NCBI GenBank assembly: GCA_014523495.1
Contig: JAATVM010000246.1
Coordinates: 1-6,364, forward strand
Direction of reading: 5' to 3'
DNA: 6,364 nucleotides
DNA from: Nitrososphaerales archaeon TH1920
GTDB taxonomy: Archaea > Thermoproteota > Nitrososphaeria > Nitrososphaerales > Nitrososphaeraceae
Positions 5,330 through 6,364 of this stretch are shown here, piece after piece. Numbering within the stretch: the stretch's first letter is position 1; each line of letters begins with the position of its first letter. The position numbers were made by a program, and so were the translations under genes. The notes beneath the pieces are model-generated. The model did no database searches, was not told where the DNA came from, and saw only the letters and a program-made list of their open reading frames with translations.

Positions 5330-6364
5330 GTGACTAGTTTACTCAAACTTGCTTCAAGTTACGGAAAGAAAAGAAGCAAGGATTTAGAACATGGTATTTC
5401 ACTAATTATATGTCTAGTACTTGTTTCTACTAGTGCGTTTGTTCAATCTTCTCATATTTACGGTCAAGAGAATCCATTTGGCTCATCCAAAACATGTGCA
5501 AAGCTTCCAATTAGTGGTATTACTGCCAGTGGAGCTGATAGTTTGCATCCGACTTCACATGCAGTTGATCAGAATATCAATACGCGATGGTCTAATTTAG
5601 GTCTAGGATCATGGATACAATTCGATTTAGGTCAAGAAAATGTCATTTGCAGTGTGGGGATAAACTGGCATAGAGGAAATGAACGCATAAATACATTTAT
5701 TATATCTGTTTCGCAAGACGGTAAAACATTTACTAACGTCTTGTCTGGAAAGAGTGATGGTACCTCATTAAATGAACAGAACTATAATTTTCAATCTAAA
5801 ACAGGACGATTCATTAGGGTTATGGTTAATGGGAACACCCAGAATAACTGGGTCAGTATAAGCGAAGTAAAAATTTATGGTTACAAAACTTTTTCTGAAT
5901 CTTGCGTGAAAAGTCCAATTTCACAAGTAAGTGCGGCTAGCAGCCAATCTGGATTTCCATCTTCAAACGCAGTTGATAACAATCTTAATACTATTTGGTC
6001 AAATTATGGGGTAGGTTCATCGATACAGCTAGATTTAGGAACAAGCAAGAACATTTGCAGTATTGATATTGCATGGTATAAGGGAAATCAACGTCAAAAT
6101 AATTTTGTAATTTCAACTTCTTTAGATGGAAAATCATACAAAACCGTACTCACTACAAAAAGTAGTGGAAACACATTATCATTTGAAAATTATGAATTTC
6201 CTGACACACTTGTACGATATGTCAAGATTACCATAAATGGTAATACTCAAAACAATTATGCGAGTTTAACTGAGATCAGAGTACAAACAACTTCTTTGGA
6301 TCAATCACAAAGTCAGTGCGTAGATGCGCCCATTCAAAATGTTAAGACTTCTGGTAATCAGGTA
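5330..6364 (+). CDS. Secreted multi-F5/8C (discoidin) domain protein, 3' end missing
   Basis: An uninterrupted frame of 345 codons reaches the window edge with no stop. The GTG start is chosen because of the TATA box at 5299 and an in-frame TAG at 5294; the ATG two bases earlier (5328) is followed at once by TGA in its own frame. Residues 1-21 are basic and polar, 22-38 form a hydrophobic stretch and 'IYGQEN' (43-48) suits signal peptidase cleavage, so export is likely. Then come beta-rich repeats of the F5/8 type C family: residues 56-186, 192-320, and a third starting at 330. Each complete one has the family's 'AVDxNxNTxWSN' and 'IQxDLG' strands and ends in a 'R(F/Y)(I/V)...NGNTQNN...E(V/I)' block. 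One Cys opens each unit and another lies in its middle (C56/C107, C192/C243), suggesting one disulfide per domain. Such domains commonly bind carbohydrate or lipid, so a surface adhesin, glycan-binding or matrix role is likely. No enzyme domain is seen in the visible part. Confidence 0.85.
   Translation, partial: MTSLLKLASSYGKKRSKDLEHGISLIICLVLVSTSAFVQSSHIYGQENPFGSSKTCAKLPISGITASGADSLHPTSHAVDQNINTRWSNLGLGSWIQFDLGQENVICSVGINWHRGNERINTFIISVSQDGKTFTNVLSGKSDGTSLNEQNYNFQSKTGRFIRVMVNGNTQNNWVSISEVKIYGYKTFSESCVKSPISQVSAASSQSGFPSSNAVDNNLNTIWSNYGVGSSIQLDLGTSKNICSIDIAWYKGNQRQNNFVISTSLDGKSYKTVLTTKSSGNTLSFENYEFPDTLVRYVKITINGNTQNNYASLTEIRVQTTSLDQSQSQCVDAPIQNVKTSGNQV
5393..5464 (+). other. Signal peptide or N-terminal membrane anchor
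   Basis: Residues 22-45 of the F5/8C protein: a hydrophobic core (ISLIICLVLVSTSAFV) after a basic n-region containing KKRSK, ending in IYG before Q46. A Sec signal peptide fits best; an uncleaved anchor cannot be excluded. Confidence 0.65.
5495..5890 (+). repeat. F5/8C domain, repeat unit 1
   Basis: Residues 56-187, opening with C-A-K-L-P-I. It contains AVDQNINTRWSN, IQFDLG, ICSVGI and the closing RFIRVMVNGNTQNN block. It aligns with unit 2 over its entire length, with a period of 136 residues. Confidence 0.8.
5903..6289 (+). repeat. F5/8C domain, repeat unit 2
   Basis: Residues 192-320, opening with C-V-K-S-P-I. It contains AVDNNLNTIWSN, IQLDLG, ICSIDI and RYVKITINGNTQNN. Unit 3 (C-V-D-A-P-I, from 6317) begins 138 residues later, after a Gln/Ser-rich linker, and runs off the window. 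Units differ at many codons, so the duplication is not recent. Confidence 0.8.

Noticed and set aside
5495..6364. Recent tandem duplication at DNA level in the F5/8C gene
   Set aside because: The protein repeats align well but the bases differ throughout, so the units are old and no long identical DNA repeat is present.

Overview
The window looks like ordinary-to-accessory chromosome from an AT-rich archaeon, most probably an ammonia-oxidising member of the Nitrososphaeria (Thaumarchaeota) of the Nitrosocosmicus type. The grounds are an archaeal-type XPB helicase, a family 4 (iron-sulfur) uracil-DNA glycosylase, a secreted protein built of tandem F5/8C (discoidin) domains, and A/T-rich TATA-like boxes about 30 bases upstream of start codons with no Shine-Dalgarno between, which is the pattern of leaderless archaeal transcripts. 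The lineage is an inference; there is no rRNA or tRNA here to settle it. Starts are unusually rich in TTG and GTG: of seven main genes only two begin with ATG.

Layout. (1) 1-1066: an SRPBCC-fold small-ligand-binding protein (+), possibly starting before the window, convergent with a family 4 uracil-DNA glycosylase (-). (2) 1067-1767: an AT-rich spacer containing a perfect 7-bp inverted repeat next to a good TATA box, a small acidic protein of unknown function (+), and a second spacer with the promoter of the next gene. (3) 1768-4545: two superfamily 2 helicases tail to tail: an XPB/Rad25-type helicase (+) with its diagnostic RED motif, and a different DEIH-box helicase (-). An 8-bp inverted repeat lies across the end of the second one. 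(4) 4546-4910: a 365-base stretch with no full gene, but with a 17-codon micro-ORF that has the only strong Shine-Dalgarno noticed in the window and is in frame with the following gene. (5) 4911-5177: a small protein that looks like a glutaredoxin/thioredoxin fold without its CxxC site. (6) 5330-6364: the first 345 codons of a secreted or membrane-anchored protein with two complete F5/8C domains and the beginning of a third; it is open at the right edge.

Functionally, the left and centre of the window lean towards DNA repair (uracil excision plus two DNA-dependent ATPases), but the genes are mostly separately promoted, convergent or divergent, so this is a neighbourhood and not an operon. I do not see convincing evidence for a new multi-gene system, CRISPR, mobile element or RNA gene. 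The best leads are the micro-ORF/leader upstream of the CxxC-less thioredoxin-like protein, the small unknown protein with a candidate operator, and the second helicase.
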